From an uncultured Latescibacterota bacterium (GTDB lineage: Bacteria > Latescibacterota > UBA2968 > UBA8231), in assembly GCA_958295495.1 (NCBI GenBank), contig OY282352.1, positions 2,046,001 to 2,110,000 of the forward strand: 64,000 bases of DNA. The letters are read 5' to 3'. How positions within the stretch are numbered: position 1 is the first letter of the stretch; each line of letters starts with the position of its first letter. Below the pieces are notes generated by a model. That model saw only the letters and a list, made by a program, of their open reading frames with translations, had not been told where the DNA came from and made no database searches. Both the position numbers and the translations under genes were made by a program. Shown here piece after piece: positions 7,479 to 17,204 of this stretch.

Positions 7479-8149
7479 GGCGTCTTCTCACCAGCGGCAT
7501 ACGCCAAGGGGTCGCAGGCTCGGTTCGCCGCAAAGGCCGCGACCCGCTCGCAGCAGGCGTCGCACAAGCCGCAGGCCGGCCGCAAGCCCTCATAGCAGGT
7601 GTGGGTTTCCCCGTAGGGAACGCCGAGTTTGATCCCGAGGGCAACGACGTCCCGTTTCCACAGCTCGACAAAGGGGGTGTGGATCGCCCAAGGCGCGTCG
7701 CGGGCCGCCCCCAAGCGCAGACTCTGGGCGAGGCTGTCGTAAAAGGGGCGACGGCAATCTCGGTAGGCCGGGTAGTCGTCTTTGACTGGTGCCATATACA
7801 GGTCGAAAATGCCCTTTGTTGCACAATATGCCGCCGCCAGCGTCGCAAAGAGCATGTTGCGGAAGGGGACGACGGTGTCGCGTTGGCGTTTGGACTCAGC
7901 CGTGGGCACGGCCAGCGTGGGATCGGTCAGCGAGTTGCCCCCTAGGGCCGCCAAATCCAACGCGAGCGTCTCGTGGGCCGCGACCTCGGCGTGGCAAGCG
8001 AGGCGGGCGGCGCATTCCAACTCGACGCGATGGCGCTGGCCGTAGTCAATGCTAATGGCGTGGATAGGGCCCTGTTGCCGCGCTTTCAGCCACCAGAGCA
8101 AGGTGGTCGAGTCCATGCCGCCACTGAGTAGAATTGCCGTCATCGCCAT
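7475..8149 (-). CDS. queC: 7-cyano-7-deazaguanine synthase
   Basis: A 224-residue ATP-dependent enzyme that converts 7-carboxy-7-deazaguanine to preQ0. The PP-loop SGGMDS is at residues 9-14. The family segments SIDYGQRH and VPFRNMLF follow. The C-terminal Cys cluster TCYEGLRPACGLCDACCERV supplies the zinc ligands. The start could be MAMT or the internal ATG two codons later. First gene of the queC-queE-creatininase run. Product preQ0 leads to queuosine in tRNA or, with other genes not seen here, to deazaguanine in DNA. Confidence 0.95.
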   Translation of the reverse strand: MAMTAILLSGGMDSTTLLWWLKARQQGPIHAISIDYGQRHRVELECAARLACHAEVAAHETLALDLAALGGNSLTDPTLAVPTAESKRQRDTVVPFRNMLFATLAAAYCATKGIFDLYMAPVKDDYPAYRDCRRPFYDSLAQSLRLGAARDAPWAIHTPFVELWKRDVVALGIKLGVPYGETHTCYEGLRPACGLCDACCERVAAFAANRACDPLAYAAGEKTP

Positions 8150-8190
8150 ACAGGATAAAATAGGCTACCGCGCAAAAAACGTAAATTCGC

Positions 8191-8256
8191 GGTCAGTGGC
8201 CGGTGACCAGTCCCTGCACCGCTCCCTAGGGAGGCGGGATCTGACCACTGACCACC
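8191..8256. repeat. Dispersed hairpin repeat, copy A
   Basis: GGTCAGTGG at the left pairs with CCACTGACC at the right; the central segment contains AGTCCCTGCACCGC. It shares the core AGTC-C-GCACCGC and the AGTGG/CCACT arms with copies B (32963-33016) and C (36082-36140). It lies between the divergent queC and DUF502 genes. Confidence 0.6.
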
Positions 8257-8265
8257 GTCTTTGTA

Positions 8266-8294
8266 TTGACAGTAATTTGACCCCGTTGGATATT
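8266..8294 (+). promoter_or_regulatory. Probable sigma-70 promoter of the DUF502 gene
   Basis: A perfect -35 box, TTGACA at 8266-8271, a 17-base spacer and GATATT at 8289-8294 (one base off TATATT). Transcription would start near 8301, giving a leader of about 34 bases before the ATG at 8335. Confidence 0.6.
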
Positions 8295-8334
8295 CAAAAA
8301 ATGCCAATGTATATGTATAAAGGTAAGTTACGCT

Positions 8335-8991
8335 ATGAATGAGACGCCCCTGCGCCAGAGCCCTACTCGGCTACGGCGGCTTTGGCGCACGATGATGGCC
8401 GGCCTGACGATCATCGCGCCCGTGTGGTTTACCGGCTGGGTGCTCAAGACGCTGTTCAACTGGGCCGACAGCTTCTCCGCGCCGTTAATTGGCCAAATGG
8501 CCAAGCCGTTGGGCTATCCCGAATTCCACATTCCCGGCTTGGGGTTTGTGCTGACCTTTGTCATTCTCTGGGTCGTCGGCGCACTTGCCGCCAACGTAGT
8601 TGGCCGCAGCTTGGTGCAATACGCACGCGAAGCGTTAGAGGCCCTGCCGTTGGTGCGCACGATCTACGCGCCCGTGCAGCAGCTCATGGAGTCGCTGACC
8701 TCCCCGAGCAAGGCCGGCTTCGAGAAAGTCGTGCTCGTCGAATATCCGCGCACCGGGCTGTGGACCTTGGGCTTTTTGGCCGGCAACGTGCCCCGTGCGG
8801 CCGAATCAGCACCGGCACACAGTATCTTCGTGCCCACTGCGCCTAATCCCACGACCGGCTTTATGCTCATCGTGCCGCCCGAACAATTGCGTCCCACCGA
8901 ACTCGGCGTCGAAGAGGCCCTAAAGATGATCGTCTCGGCTGGCGTCGTCGTGCCTCCGGCCCTTTTCCTGCCTGCTGAAGAGGACATCTGA
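8335..8991 (+). CDS. DUF502 family inner-membrane protein
   Basis: A 218-residue protein of the DUF502 family. Two hydrophobic segments are visible, at about 20-40 (MMAGLTIIAPVWFTGWVL) and 68-92 (LGFVLTFVILWVVGALAAN). They are followed by the family's conserved cytoplasmic block PLVRTIYAPVQQLMESLTS, then VVLVEYPRTGLWTLGFLAG and SIFVPTAPNPTTGFMLIVP. Length and domain order are standard. The molecular function is not established for the family. It is preceded by a good promoter and stands alone before the metallopeptidase gene, which has its own AGGAGA ribosome site. Confidence 0.85.
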   Translation: MNETPLRQSPTRLRRLWRTMMAGLTIIAPVWFTGWVLKTLFNWADSFSAPLIGQMAKPLGYPEFHIPGLGFVLTFVILWVVGALAANVVGRSLVQYAREALEALPLVRTIYAPVQQLMESLTSPSKAGFEKVVLVEYPRTGLWTLGFLAGNVPRAAESAPAHSIFVPTAPNPTTGFMLIVPPEQLRPTELGVEEALKMIVSAGVVVPPALFLPAEEDI

Positions 8992-9098
8992 GCCTTTTCT
9001 TGCGATTGTTGGGTGCTTTCGTTATTCTCGCCAGAAACTTGGAGAGTATCTTTCGCGTCCCAATAGTAGCCCTTCGTAACTAGTAAGGAGATGATGCG

Positions 9099-9773
9099 AT
9101 GTTGTCGTTTCTTTTTAATCCGCTTTTCATTCTGCCGATGATCTTGGTCGTTTGGGCCCAGATGCGGGTCCGCAGTGCCTTCAACAAGTACAGCCAAGTG
9201 GCCTCGGCCGTGCGCCTTTCGGGCGGTGAGACCGCGCGGCGCATCCTGCAACAGCAAGGCATCTACGACGTGGCCGTCGAGGAGACGGGCGGGATGCTTT
9301 CCGATCACTACGACCCACGCGCCAAAGTCGTGCGCCTCTCTTCGGACAACTTCCACGGGCATCACCTAGCCGGCTTGGCCGTGGCCGCGCACGAGGTCGG
9401 CCACGCGATCCAACACGCCCACGGCTACGTACCGCTCAACCTGCGGCACACAATCCTGCCCGTCGCCAACTTGGGATCAACGCTGGGCTTTCCCCTGATT
9501 CTGGCGGGGATGTTCTTCGGGGCCACCGGCCTGATGGATATCGGCATCGTGTTCTTCGCCGGCGCGGTACTGTTCCAAATCGTCACCCTGCCGGTAGAGT
9601 TCAACGCTAGCTCGCGGGCCATGGCCCTCCTCTCGCAGGGCTACCTAGCCGGCGACGAGGTGCGCTCGGCCCGGCGGGTGCTCAACGCAGCAGCCATGAC
9701 CTACGTAGCAACAGCAGCCTCCGCCGTGCTACAACTAGCGTCCATGTTGCTCATGCGCGGCTCAGACGAGTAA
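9099..9773 (+). CDS. Membrane zinc metallopeptidase (YugP/Zn_peptidase_2 family)
   Basis: A 224-residue integral-membrane protein with the metalloprotease motif HEVGH near residues 97-101, inside VAAHEVGHAIQHAHGY. Hydrophobic segments are present at 1-22, about 115-145, 145-165 and at the C-terminus (ATAASAVLQLASMLLM). The conserved FNASSRAMALL near residue 165 is typical for the YugP family. AAGGAGATGATGCG gives a strong ribosome site before ATG 9099. Substrates are unknown; the family is taken to be a membrane-embedded housekeeping peptidase. Confidence 0.88.
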   Translation: MLSFLFNPLFILPMILVVWAQMRVRSAFNKYSQVASAVRLSGGETARRILQQQGIYDVAVEETGGMLSDHYDPRAKVVRLSSDNFHGHHLAGLAVAAHEVGHAIQHAHGYVPLNLRHTILPVANLGSTLGFPLILAGMFFGATGLMDIGIVFFAGAVLFQIVTLPVEFNASSRAMALLSQGYLAGDEVRSARRVLNAAAMTYVATAASAVLQLASMLLMRGSDE

Positions 9774-9805
9774 CAGCAGGCGCGGCAAGAGCTTCGAGGC
9801 CCCTC

Positions 9806-9828
9806 GCCCCTGCCCGCAGGGGCCTTTC
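9806..9828 (+). terminator. Possible hairpin terminator after the metallopeptidase gene
   Basis: GCCCCTGC-CC-GCAGGGGC is a perfect 8-bp stem with a 2-base loop, followed by only a short CTTT. The weak U-tract makes intrinsic termination uncertain. The rest of 9829-10006 shows no gene. Confidence 0.35.
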
Positions 9829-10006
9829 CGAGGTCACTCAAGCCATGAACCACAGTGCCTTTCGCTTATGGGCTAGTACCCCACGATTCCCTATATTCAT
9901 TACTAAATCTTGTGGCTGAATTTGAGGCCGGTTTAACCGCAGGTCGGCTAGCGCAACTAGTTTTGAGATAGGTTTCAGTCATCCCTTCCCCACAGGAGCT
10001 CGTCTT

Positions 10007-10834
10007 ATGATCCTGCTACTCTGCACCTTGCTCGCCACCGCCTCGACCCTCAACGCCGACGTGTACTTCGAGGAGCGAGTCGTCAACCCAGGTTTTGGCA
10101 AAGACAAGACCGGCGCGCGCAAGACCACCAACAAGATCTACATCAAGGGCCCGAGCCTGATGGTCGAGCAACAGATCGAGGCCGACAAGAAAGTGGCGAA
10201 AGTCCTCAGAGAGCAGGGCCAATCCCTCAACACCAGCACCATTTTGCGGCTCGACCAAGCGCAAGTGTACGAAATCGACCTGACGGACCTCACCTTCATC
10301 CAGCAGCAGACCCCGCCGGCCCGCAAGGCCGCCAAAAAGGCGGTCGTCGCGGACAACCAGCAGGTCGCCTTCAAGGTCAAGGTCCCCGGGGACACCGTGC
10401 GCATAGCGGGCATCCCCTGCCGGCGCGTCGTCGCCCAAATGCGCGTCCGCTATCTCGACCCCAAAACCCAACAAGCCACCCGCGAAAACCGCTATACGTA
10501 CGATGCCTACATTGCCAAGGAATTTCCGGGCTATCGGGAAATCGCCGCGTTCCAAGCCATGCAGGACACCAGCACTGCCTATCCTCCGCTAATCGGCGGC
10601 GGCCTCGGCAACCTCGAAGACGCCGGCATCCTGACCTCTGAGATAGAAGGCGCGGAAGAACTCGCCGGCTTTGCCCTGCGCTCGACCCTGACGGCCAAGG
10701 TCAAACTCGCGGGACAAAAACAGGCCAAGCAAGTGTTCCGCCTAGACCGCGAGATCAAGGTCATGGCCCACGCGCCCTTGCCCGCCTCCCTCTTCCGGGT
10801 CTCCAAAGCCCTAACCCGCCTCAAAGCCGAATGA
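10007..10834 (+). CDS. Secreted/periplasmic protein of unknown function
   Basis: A 275-residue protein beginning with a short signal peptide (MILLLCTLLATASTLNA, likely cut near residue 17). The body is a mostly beta-strand domain with segments such as DVYFEERVV, KIYIKGPSLMVEQQI, ILRLDQAQVYEIDL and VPGDTVRIAGIPCRRVVAQ. The pattern of a protein reporting or binding a ligand through ordered beta strands resembles DUF4412-type proteins, but the match is not firm. The stop overlaps the tamB start by 4 bp (ATGA), so it is translationally coupled to the outer-membrane assembly genes. A role in envelope biogenesis is inferred only from that. Confidence 0.6.
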   Translation: MILLLCTLLATASTLNADVYFEERVVNPGFGKDKTGARKTTNKIYIKGPSLMVEQQIEADKKVAKVLREQGQSLNTSTILRLDQAQVYEIDLTDLTFIQQQTPPARKAAKKAVVADNQQVAFKVKVPGDTVRIAGIPCRRVVAQMRVRYLDPKTQQATRENRYTYDAYIAKEFPGYREIAAFQAMQDTSTAYPPLIGGGLGNLEDAGILTSEIEGAEELAGFALRSTLTAKVKLAGQKQAKQVFRLDREIKVMAHAPLPASLFRVSKALTRLKAE

Positions 10835-13800
10835 AAAAATGGCTGCGCCGAGCGGCAGCCGCTTGGGGCGTCGCCATCGGTCTTTTCTCGCTCACCCCCT
10901 GGGGGCCGGCCCTGCTGGCGCACCTACTCGAGCGCGGGTTGTTGGAGGATTGGCGACTCTCCATCGGCGATCAGACCGGGGGCCTGCTTTACGGGTTTTC
11001 CTTCCTCGAGCTACACTGCCAAAACCCGGAGTTGGGGCTTGACATCGGCATCGAACGCTTGTCAGTGCGGCCTTGGTCTTGGGCAGTCGCCATCGAGGCT
11101 CCCAAGATACAAATCGAGCCGGTCGCCGCCGCGCCCGATACCTCCACTGCCGCCGCGAACATCGAACTCCCCCTCTCCTTCCTGCCCGACCTCAGCGCGA
11201 CCGCCGGCGAACTCGACTGGCACTTGGGCGAATCCCGTCTAATCGCCCGGGACTGGCACGCCGCGTACAACGCAGTGGACGACACCTCCGGTCACTTGAC
11301 GTTAGTCCTGCCCGAAGTACAGGGCCTGCCGCTGCACTTCCTAACCCTAGATCTGGTGCTCAGCCCGCGCCGCATCAACCGCGGGAAAATCGCTGCCGTT
11401 GGGGGCAGCGACAGCTTGCAAGCCACCTTAGACGCTTCGTTTAGCTTGGGGCTGACGTCGCCGCAGCCTTTGCAAGTCGCCGCAAAGGCCACCGTCGCCG
11501 CTGACTCGCTGCAAGGGCACCTAGCAGCCGAAATAGACGGAGCGTTGACGCCGCTCCAGTTGCGCGGGACGCTCAGCGGCGAAGGGCGCATTCCCGCGCT
11601 CGACGCATTCGCCTTACAGGGACAAATCCACGCCGACAGCACCCGCTTCCACCTCGATTCCCTGCTCGTCTCCTTGCTCAGCGGCACCCTGACCGGCCAC
11701 GTCACCTACTTTCTCCCGCACCACAGCTTGCAGACCGAGTTGCAGGGCGCGGGATTCGATCTGTCAACCGCGGCCCCTTTTGCAGGTCGAGCCGAGTTCG
11801 ATCTAACGGCTGGAATCCAGCTCGGAAATCAGCACTATGCAGCGGATTTCACCGCCCTCCTGCGCGATGTAAACCTGATTCCCGACGAGCGATTCGACAT
11901 CCAACTAACAGGCCGCCACCACTTGGACGGCGCGACCCAGCTCGCCCTGCAATCGCCCCCCCTGAACCTCCAAGCCACCGGCTCTTCTGACCTGAAAGGG
12001 CACTACGATCTCGCGCTGGTGGGTGCGTTGCAGGCGGCGTCCTTTTTGTCTGGGGCCGCGCCCATAGCCATCGCCGGACAGGCCCGTCCCGACACGCTCG
12101 CATTGCAACTAACTTCCGCTCATCTCCCCGGAGAATTGGGCCAAGCCTTCGGGCCGCTCGCCGCCGATCTACACCTGTTTGCCAACCGCCATCTCGCGGC
12201 CCGGCTGCGCCTCGAACGCGAGCTCCTAGTCGCGCAAGCAGCCATCGATCTCCAACAGGGGCAGGTCGATACGCTAATCGCCTTCGTGAACGGATTGGTG
12301 CTGGATCGGCTCATCCCCGGACTAGACGGCCACCTCAACGCCGACCTGCACGGCAACGGCGAGCTTGCACTGGAAAAACTGCACCTGAACGGGCACATCA
12401 CCACGACCCCGCTAGAGTACGCCGGGTGGCAAAGCGGCGATCTATCCGTAGATGTGACCTCCGATCAAGGCGTCGGCGAGGGAACCGGATCCATCCCGGG
12501 CGTGAATTTCCACGCGCGATTAGATACCGCCGGCCACCTAACGGCCCAAGCCGATTTCACCGGGACCGTATTGCAGGGACCAGACAGCGCGGCAGTCGCC
12601 TTGGCCGGAACCGTCCATTGGTCCGGCCCACTCGCCGCCGTCCAAGCAGCCCAAGGCGATCTCGCGCTCAACTCCTTCTTGCTGCGCCAGGGGGCCTTCG
12701 CGCTGCAAAATCGCGGGCCGCTCGCCGCCGCCTATCGCAACGGTCGCCTAGACCTGACTGCCGTAAACCTGCAAACGCCGGTCGGCCACCTCGCCCTGTC
12801 CGGCTGGACCGGCAGCGATTCCCTGTCCATCGCAGCGGCCCTACCTGCCTTGACGCTCGCCGACCTCGTCCCGGGCCTCAGCGCGTCGGGCACCGGCCAT
12901 CTCCAAGTTGGAGGCAGCTTTGCACAGCCCACAGCGCAAGGTTCCCTGACGCTCGCCGATGCACACCTCGATTCCCTGTCCCTTGGCGCGATGCAGCTAA
13001 ACCTAGCACTCGCCGATTCCCTAGTCGCCGAGTTCTACGCCGACGCCGGAATGCACCTCGCCTTCACCTGCCCGGCCGCGCCCTTATTCGGGCCGGGCCA
13101 AGCTCCGGCACGGCTCGCAGTCGCGGCAACGGCCGCGGACCTAGGGCCGGTGCTTAGCTATGCCTTGGGGCAGCCGCTGCACGGGCAGCTCGATCTCGAC
13201 GGACACATAGAAGGCACCCTTGGGGATTCCCTGTCGAGTTGGCGCGAATGGTCTGGGCACATCGACATCCACGGCTTAGCCGTCAGGACGCGAGACGACG
13301 CGGATTCGCTGCGCCTAGCTCTACGGTCCGGCGGCCGATTCGAGTTGCGCTCCGGCCAAGTCGCGCTGGACTCGGCGACCATCGCCTTACAACGCTACGA
13401 CCGCGACCTTCTCGCCATGCAGCCGGCCGGCATCTTGCGCTTGGCAGGTCAGCTAGCAACGGCCGGCGAATCGCAACTAGGGCTGACCTTAGAAGACGCG
13501 GACTTGGCCTTTTTCGGCGGCCCGAAGGGCCTAGCCCAACTCAACGCCACGGTCAGCGGCGCGGCCGACTCGCCCGAACTCGCCGTCGAGCTATCCGTAG
13601 CAGCCGAAGACTTAGGAGAGCTGCGCGGCCGGCTCTTCGGCGACCAGCGCGGCGGCGACTGGCGAGTGAACTGGACGACCTTGCTCGACGACAGCCTCGT
13701 CGTAACCGGCCAAGTGCCTTGGGATTTGCCGGCCGGCACCATAGCCCTCGACAAGGGCTGGCTCGAAGCGCATTCCGACGGCATCGGCCTCTTTGCCTTC

Positions 13801-15129
13801 GGCGACCGAATCGCCAATCTGGACCACCTCGACGGTCGCGTCAGCGCGGACCTCCGAGTCTCGGGTCTCGACTCAACCCTCGCCTTACAGGGTCGCGTAG
13901 GCGTCGAAGGTTTGGAATTTGCCTTCCTCGACCTCAAGCCCATCTACGCCTTCCCCGACGGGCACTTGCAATTCAACGGCCGGCAGGTCGAATTGGTGGG
14001 CTTCGCCGCTGAGCGAGAACCCAAGCGGGGGTTCCGCAGCGCGTCCCTCAGCGGGGCATTCGACCTAGCTCGCCTAAGCGATCCGCGCTTTGACCTCCAA
14101 TTTCGCGCCGAGCGGCTGACCTGCTACTACGAGGACCCCTTGCAGACCTTTCGGGCGGACGACATTGACCTAGACCTGACCTTTGCCGGGTCGCTTGGCC
14201 GGTCAGAACTGGCGGGTCGGATTCGCCTCGACAAGCCGAGCTCCGAGCCAGTCTTGGTGGTTTTCAACGCGCCCCCCGTGCCACCACCGCCGACGACCTT
14301 GCGCGACGACTTCTTTGAAAACATGGCCTTGGCCGTCGAGGTTGATGTCCGCGGCTTCGTGCTCGACAGCGAGCTCGCCCAAGCCCAAGCCTCGGGCGCG
14401 GTCGAGATTGGCGGCACCTTCTACAAGCCGCTCTTCCAAGGCGACATCACCGTTGACGAGGGGCGAATTTCCTTGCTCAACCAACCCTTTACCATCGCCG
14501 ACGAAGACTGCCCGGACTGCCATGGGCGCGTCGTCTTCAACAGCCTAGCACCGACCGCCTCCCTTCTCGACATTGCGTACGACCCCTTTGAACTCAATCC
14601 CGAGCTGGACCTGCAAGCCGTCACCAGCGAAATACAAGACATCAACAACGACGAGCAATACGAAGTGACCTTGAAGCTGCAAGGGCGACTGCTAGAGGTC
14701 GTGCCCGAGCTTTCCGCCGTCGCGCCGTCATCAGGCGAAGACGCCGGGCTTAGCCATGCGGACATCTTCAACCTGCTGGCCTTTAACACGACCTCGCTCA
14801 GCAACCTCAACTACACAAAGGCCCTCGGCACGGCTGCCGGTCAACTGTTGAGCAAGCAGGTCGAAAAGGTGGGCCTCGACGAGTTCTTCGTCCTGCCATC
14901 GAGCACCATCATCGGCACCCCACCGGGCGACCCGGCCCTGCGCGTGGGCAAGTACTTCGCCAAGTTCCCCCTGCCCTTGTGGGTGCGCTACGAGGCCCTG
15001 CTCAAGGAGATATCCTCCGGCGAGGTGCGGATCGAGCACAAGATCAAGTCCCTTCTCACCATCACCGGCACGGCGCAAAGCGAATACGACCGCTACGGGC
15101 TGGGCATCGGTCTCAAGCGATCCTTCTGA
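10831..15129 (+). CDS. tamB: TamB-like translocation and assembly module protein
   Basis: A 1432-residue protein. The N-terminal segment (about 7-30) is a signal anchor, followed by AsmA-like repeats and more than a thousand residues of short amphipathic beta-strand repeats. This is the layout of the long beta-taco bridge that spans the periplasm between inner membrane and an Omp85 partner. The C-terminal 350 residues are the conserved TamB/DUF490 domain: VGGTFYKPLFQGDITVDEG-like strands, SLLNQPFTIADED, LLAFNTTSLSNLNYTKA, and the ending RYGLGIGLKRSF. Gene order secreted protein-tamB-omp85 with overlaps of 4 and 1 bp argues for one coupled operon. Role: moving phospholipids or folding outer-membrane proteins. 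An internal CPDCHG pair near 1228 is a curiosity. Confidence 0.88.
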   Translation: MKKWLRRAAAAWGVAIGLFSLTPWGPALLAHLLERGLLEDWRLSIGDQTGGLLYGFSFLELHCQNPELGLDIGIERLSVRPWSWAVAIEAPKIQIEPVAAAPDTSTAAANIELPLSFLPDLSATAGELDWHLGESRLIARDWHAAYNAVDDTSGHLTLVLPEVQGLPLHFLTLDLVLSPRRINRGKIAAVGGSDSLQATLDASFSLGLTSPQPLQVAAKATVAADSLQGHLAAEIDGALTPLQLRGTLSGEGRIPALDAFALQGQIHADSTRFHLDSLLVSLLSGTLTGHVTYFLPHHSLQTELQGAGFDLSTAAPFAGRAEFDLTAGIQLGNQHYAADFTALLRDVNLIPDERFDIQLTGRHHLDGATQLALQSPPLNLQATGSSDLKGHYDLALVGALQAASFLSGAAPIAIAGQARPDTLALQLTSAHLPGELGQAFGPLAADLHLFANRHLAARLRLERELLVAQAAIDLQQGQVDTLIAFVNGLVLDRLIPGLDGHLNADLHGNGELALEKLHLNGHITTTPLEYAGWQSGDLSVDVTSDQGVGEGTGSIPGVNFHARLDTAGHLTAQADFTGTVLQGPDSAAVALAGTVHWSGPLAAVQAAQGDLALNSFLLRQGAFALQNRGPLAAAYRNGRLDLTAVNLQTPVGHLALSGWTGSDSLSIAAALPALTLADLVPGLSASGTGHLQVGGSFAQPTAQGSLTLADAHLDSLSLGAMQLNLALADSLVAEFYADAGMHLAFTCPAAPLFGPGQAPARLAVAATAADLGPVLSYALGQPLHGQLDLDGHIEGTLGDSLSSWREWSGHIDIHGLAVRTRDDADSLRLALRSGGRFELRSGQVALDSATIALQRYDRDLLAMQPAGILRLAGQLATAGESQLGLTLEDADLAFFGGPKGLAQLNATVSGAADSPELAVELSVAAEDLGELRGRLFGDQRGGDWRVNWTTLLDDSLVVTGQVPWDLPAGTIALDKGWLEAHSDGIGLFAFGDRIANLDHLDGRVSADLRVSGLDSTLALQGRVGVEGLEFAFLDLKPIYAFPDGHLQFNGRQVELVGFAAEREPKRGFRSASLSGAFDLARLSDPRFDLQFRAERLTCYYEDPLQTFRADDIDLDLTFAGSLGRSELAGRIRLDKPSSEPVLVVFNAPPVPPPPTTLRDDFFENMALAVEVDVRGFVLDSELAQAQASGAVEIGGTFYKPLFQGDITVDEGRISLLNQPFTIADEDCPDCHGRVVFNSLAPTASLLDIAYDPFELNPELDLQAVTSEIQDINNDEQYEVTLKLQGRLLEVVPELSAVAPSSGEDAGLSHADIFNLLAFNTTSLSNLNYTKALGTAAGQLLSKQVEKVGLDEFFVLPSSTIIGTPPGDPALRVGKYFAKFPLPLWVRYEALLKEISSGEVRIEHKIKSLLTITGTAQSEYDRYGLGIGLKRSF

Positions 15130-17204
15130 TGCTCGCCCTCGCCGCCCTTTTCTGCCTCGCCCTCGCCGAGGCCGTTCCCGCCCAAGAAGAACTGCGCCCC
15201 GCCTCTAGCCGCGAAGCCGACGGCCGCAAGGTGGCCGATATCCACTTCGTCCAGCGCGGTGCCAAGAAGATCAAGGCCGAGACCTTGCGCTCGGCCATGC
15301 GAATCCAAGAGGGCGGGCGTTTCTACCGCCGCTTCTTCAACAGCGACTTGAGCGGAGTAGTCAATCTCTACCACGGCAAGGGCTATCGCGACGCGGAAAT
15401 AGTCCGCAAGCACCTGAGCTTGGACGCCAAAAACCGAGTCCATATTCGCATTGAGATCGACAGCGGTGCGCTGTGGACGGTGCGGGCCTTGACTCTCGTC
15501 GGGGGCGCGCCCTTCCCACCCGATTCCCTGTCCGCGCAGGTCAGCTTGCGCGTCGGTGCCCCCCTCAACTACGGCAAGGTGCTCGACGGCGAGCGGCAGC
15601 TACAGGTATTCTTCAATCAGCGCGGCTATCCCCATGCCGCCATCGACAACGAATGGGTGGGAGAAGATCGCGCGACCCACAGCGCCGAGATCGTCTTCCA
15701 CATTGAACCTCGGCGCAAGATGTATTTTGGGGCCGTGGAGATAGAAAATCTAGACCAGTTGCACACGCGCCCAAGACTGATCAAGCGCTATTTGCGCTTT
15801 CGGCAGGGGGACCTGTACGACTCAGAGCAGCTCGCCCAAAGCCGCGATCAGCTAGCGCGCACCGGCTTGTTCCGCTCGGTCTTCTTGGCGATGCCCGCGA
15901 CCGGCGACAGCTTGCAGCCGGTCGTGGTGAGCCTACGAGAGAAAAAGTACATCACACTGAGCGCCCAAGCCTCCTTCAACAACACCGAGCCGAGCATAGA
16001 AGGCACCGTGCAGCACGACAACTGGCTGGGGCGCGGTACGCAACTGGGGCTTAAAGCCGAGCGCAGTACGCCGATTCTGAAAACGGGCTGGGGTACGCCG
16101 ATTCAGGGGACCACCGCGTTCCTTACCGAGCGCAACCTGCTGGGCAGCGGAGCCGACTTGGTGCTGTCGGCCGGGGTCACCGACGACCAGAGCAACAAAG
16201 AAGTGGCCGGAGACCCAAACAACCCGCGTCAATTCGCCTTGTTGACCACCAATGACCCCATACTCAACGGCCTCTTGCTGTTCGCCGGGGAAGCAAACGC
16301 CCGCGAGTACATCAACACGGCCACTTTTGGCTACCGCTCGCTGGAGCGCGTCTGGGAAGTGGCGGCCAAGCTCGCCAAGGGCTGGCGTTCTTACCAAGCC
16401 CAAGTCGGCCTCAGCTTGAAGAACGCCCGCAGCCGACCCGACCCGAGCGGGACCATCAAATACGCGCCCAACAACGAGCAAGGAATAGAGGAGACGACGG
16501 ACGCGGACGACTTGTTTGACGACGACGAATTCTTTGGCAAGATTCCCGCTTCGACCGACGAACCTCTAGATTACAGCAATGGTCGCATTCCAGTGAATGC
16601 GGAATGGCAGGAGATTTTTACCGAAAACACGCAATCGGTCGATCTGAGCACCGAGTTTTTGCGCGACTTGCGCGACAGCCCTTTTGCCCCCACGCAAGGC
16701 ACCCTCCTGCGCTTGACCGGCCGGTGCGCCATTAGCTTCAAGCGGCGTCGGACCTATGTGCTCGACAGCGAGGTTGAGTTCCGCCGCTACCAGCCGCTCG
16801 CCCGCCATCTGGTGTTGGCCCTGTCCTTGCACGGGGCGCGGGTAGCCTCGCTGCGCGCCGGACAGGAGGTGCCGGAAATCTACTGGCTCAACTACGGAGG
16901 CGAAGGCTCCCTACGCGGGGTCAAGCGCGGAGTCATAATCGCACGAGGCGGCGGGCGCGTGGGGCTAAATCTGCGCGGGGAATTGCGCTACCAGCGCAAG
17001 AGCCTCGGCCTCGTCGGCTTCTGGGATCGGGCGCAGGTCTGGCACAAGCCGGGCGACCTGAGCTTGCGGCGCATGGTCAACGGCTATGGGGTGGGCTTGC
17101 GCTACGTCTTGGGCTTTCCCTTCCGCTTCGACGTGGCGTTCAACGACGGGTTTGATCCCGCGCAAAAATATCGCTTGTACTTTTCCATTGGTCAGGCTTT
17201 TTGA
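15129..17204 (+). CDS. Omp85-family outer-membrane assembly barrel (TamA/BamA-like)
   Basis: A 691-residue protein. ATG 15129 overlaps the tamB stop as TGATG. Residues 1-19 form a signal peptide (MLALAALFCLALAEAVPAQ). About three POTRA domains follow (roughly 30-110, 110-190, 195-265). The C-terminal two-thirds form the 16-strand Surface_Ag barrel, with the family loop motif at YGGEGSLRGVKRG (the usual (V/F)RG motif that reaches into the barrel) and a terminal aromatic signature YFSIGQAF. An acidic insert (about 455-475, DADDLFDDDEFFG) is likely an extracellular loop. Adjacent tamB suggests the TamA role rather than the essential BamA, but the class cannot be fixed from sequence alone. Confidence 0.88.
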   Translation: MLALAALFCLALAEAVPAQEELRPASSREADGRKVADIHFVQRGAKKIKAETLRSAMRIQEGGRFYRRFFNSDLSGVVNLYHGKGYRDAEIVRKHLSLDAKNRVHIRIEIDSGALWTVRALTLVGGAPFPPDSLSAQVSLRVGAPLNYGKVLDGERQLQVFFNQRGYPHAAIDNEWVGEDRATHSAEIVFHIEPRRKMYFGAVEIENLDQLHTRPRLIKRYLRFRQGDLYDSEQLAQSRDQLARTGLFRSVFLAMPATGDSLQPVVVSLREKKYITLSAQASFNNTEPSIEGTVQHDNWLGRGTQLGLKAERSTPILKTGWGTPIQGTTAFLTERNLLGSGADLVLSAGVTDDQSNKEVAGDPNNPRQFALLTTNDPILNGLLLFAGEANAREYINTATFGYRSLERVWEVAAKLAKGWRSYQAQVGLSLKNARSRPDPSGTIKYAPNNEQGIEETTDADDLFDDDEFFGKIPASTDEPLDYSNGRIPVNAEWQEIFTENTQSVDLSTEFLRDLRDSPFAPTQGTLLRLTGRCAISFKRRRTYVLDSEVEFRRYQPLARHLVLALSLHGARVASLRAGQEVPEIYWLNYGGEGSLRGVKRGVIIARGGGRVGLNLRGELRYQRKSLGLVGFWDRAQVWHKPGDLSLRRMVNGYGVGLRYVLGFPFRFDVAFNDGFDPAQKYRLYFSIGQAF

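Noticed and set aside
11039..14012. Several plus and minus frames inside tamB, including one of 257 codons
   Set aside because: Arg/Pro-rich frames typical of alternative reading of GC-rich DNA; tamB itself is continuous for 1432 codons.
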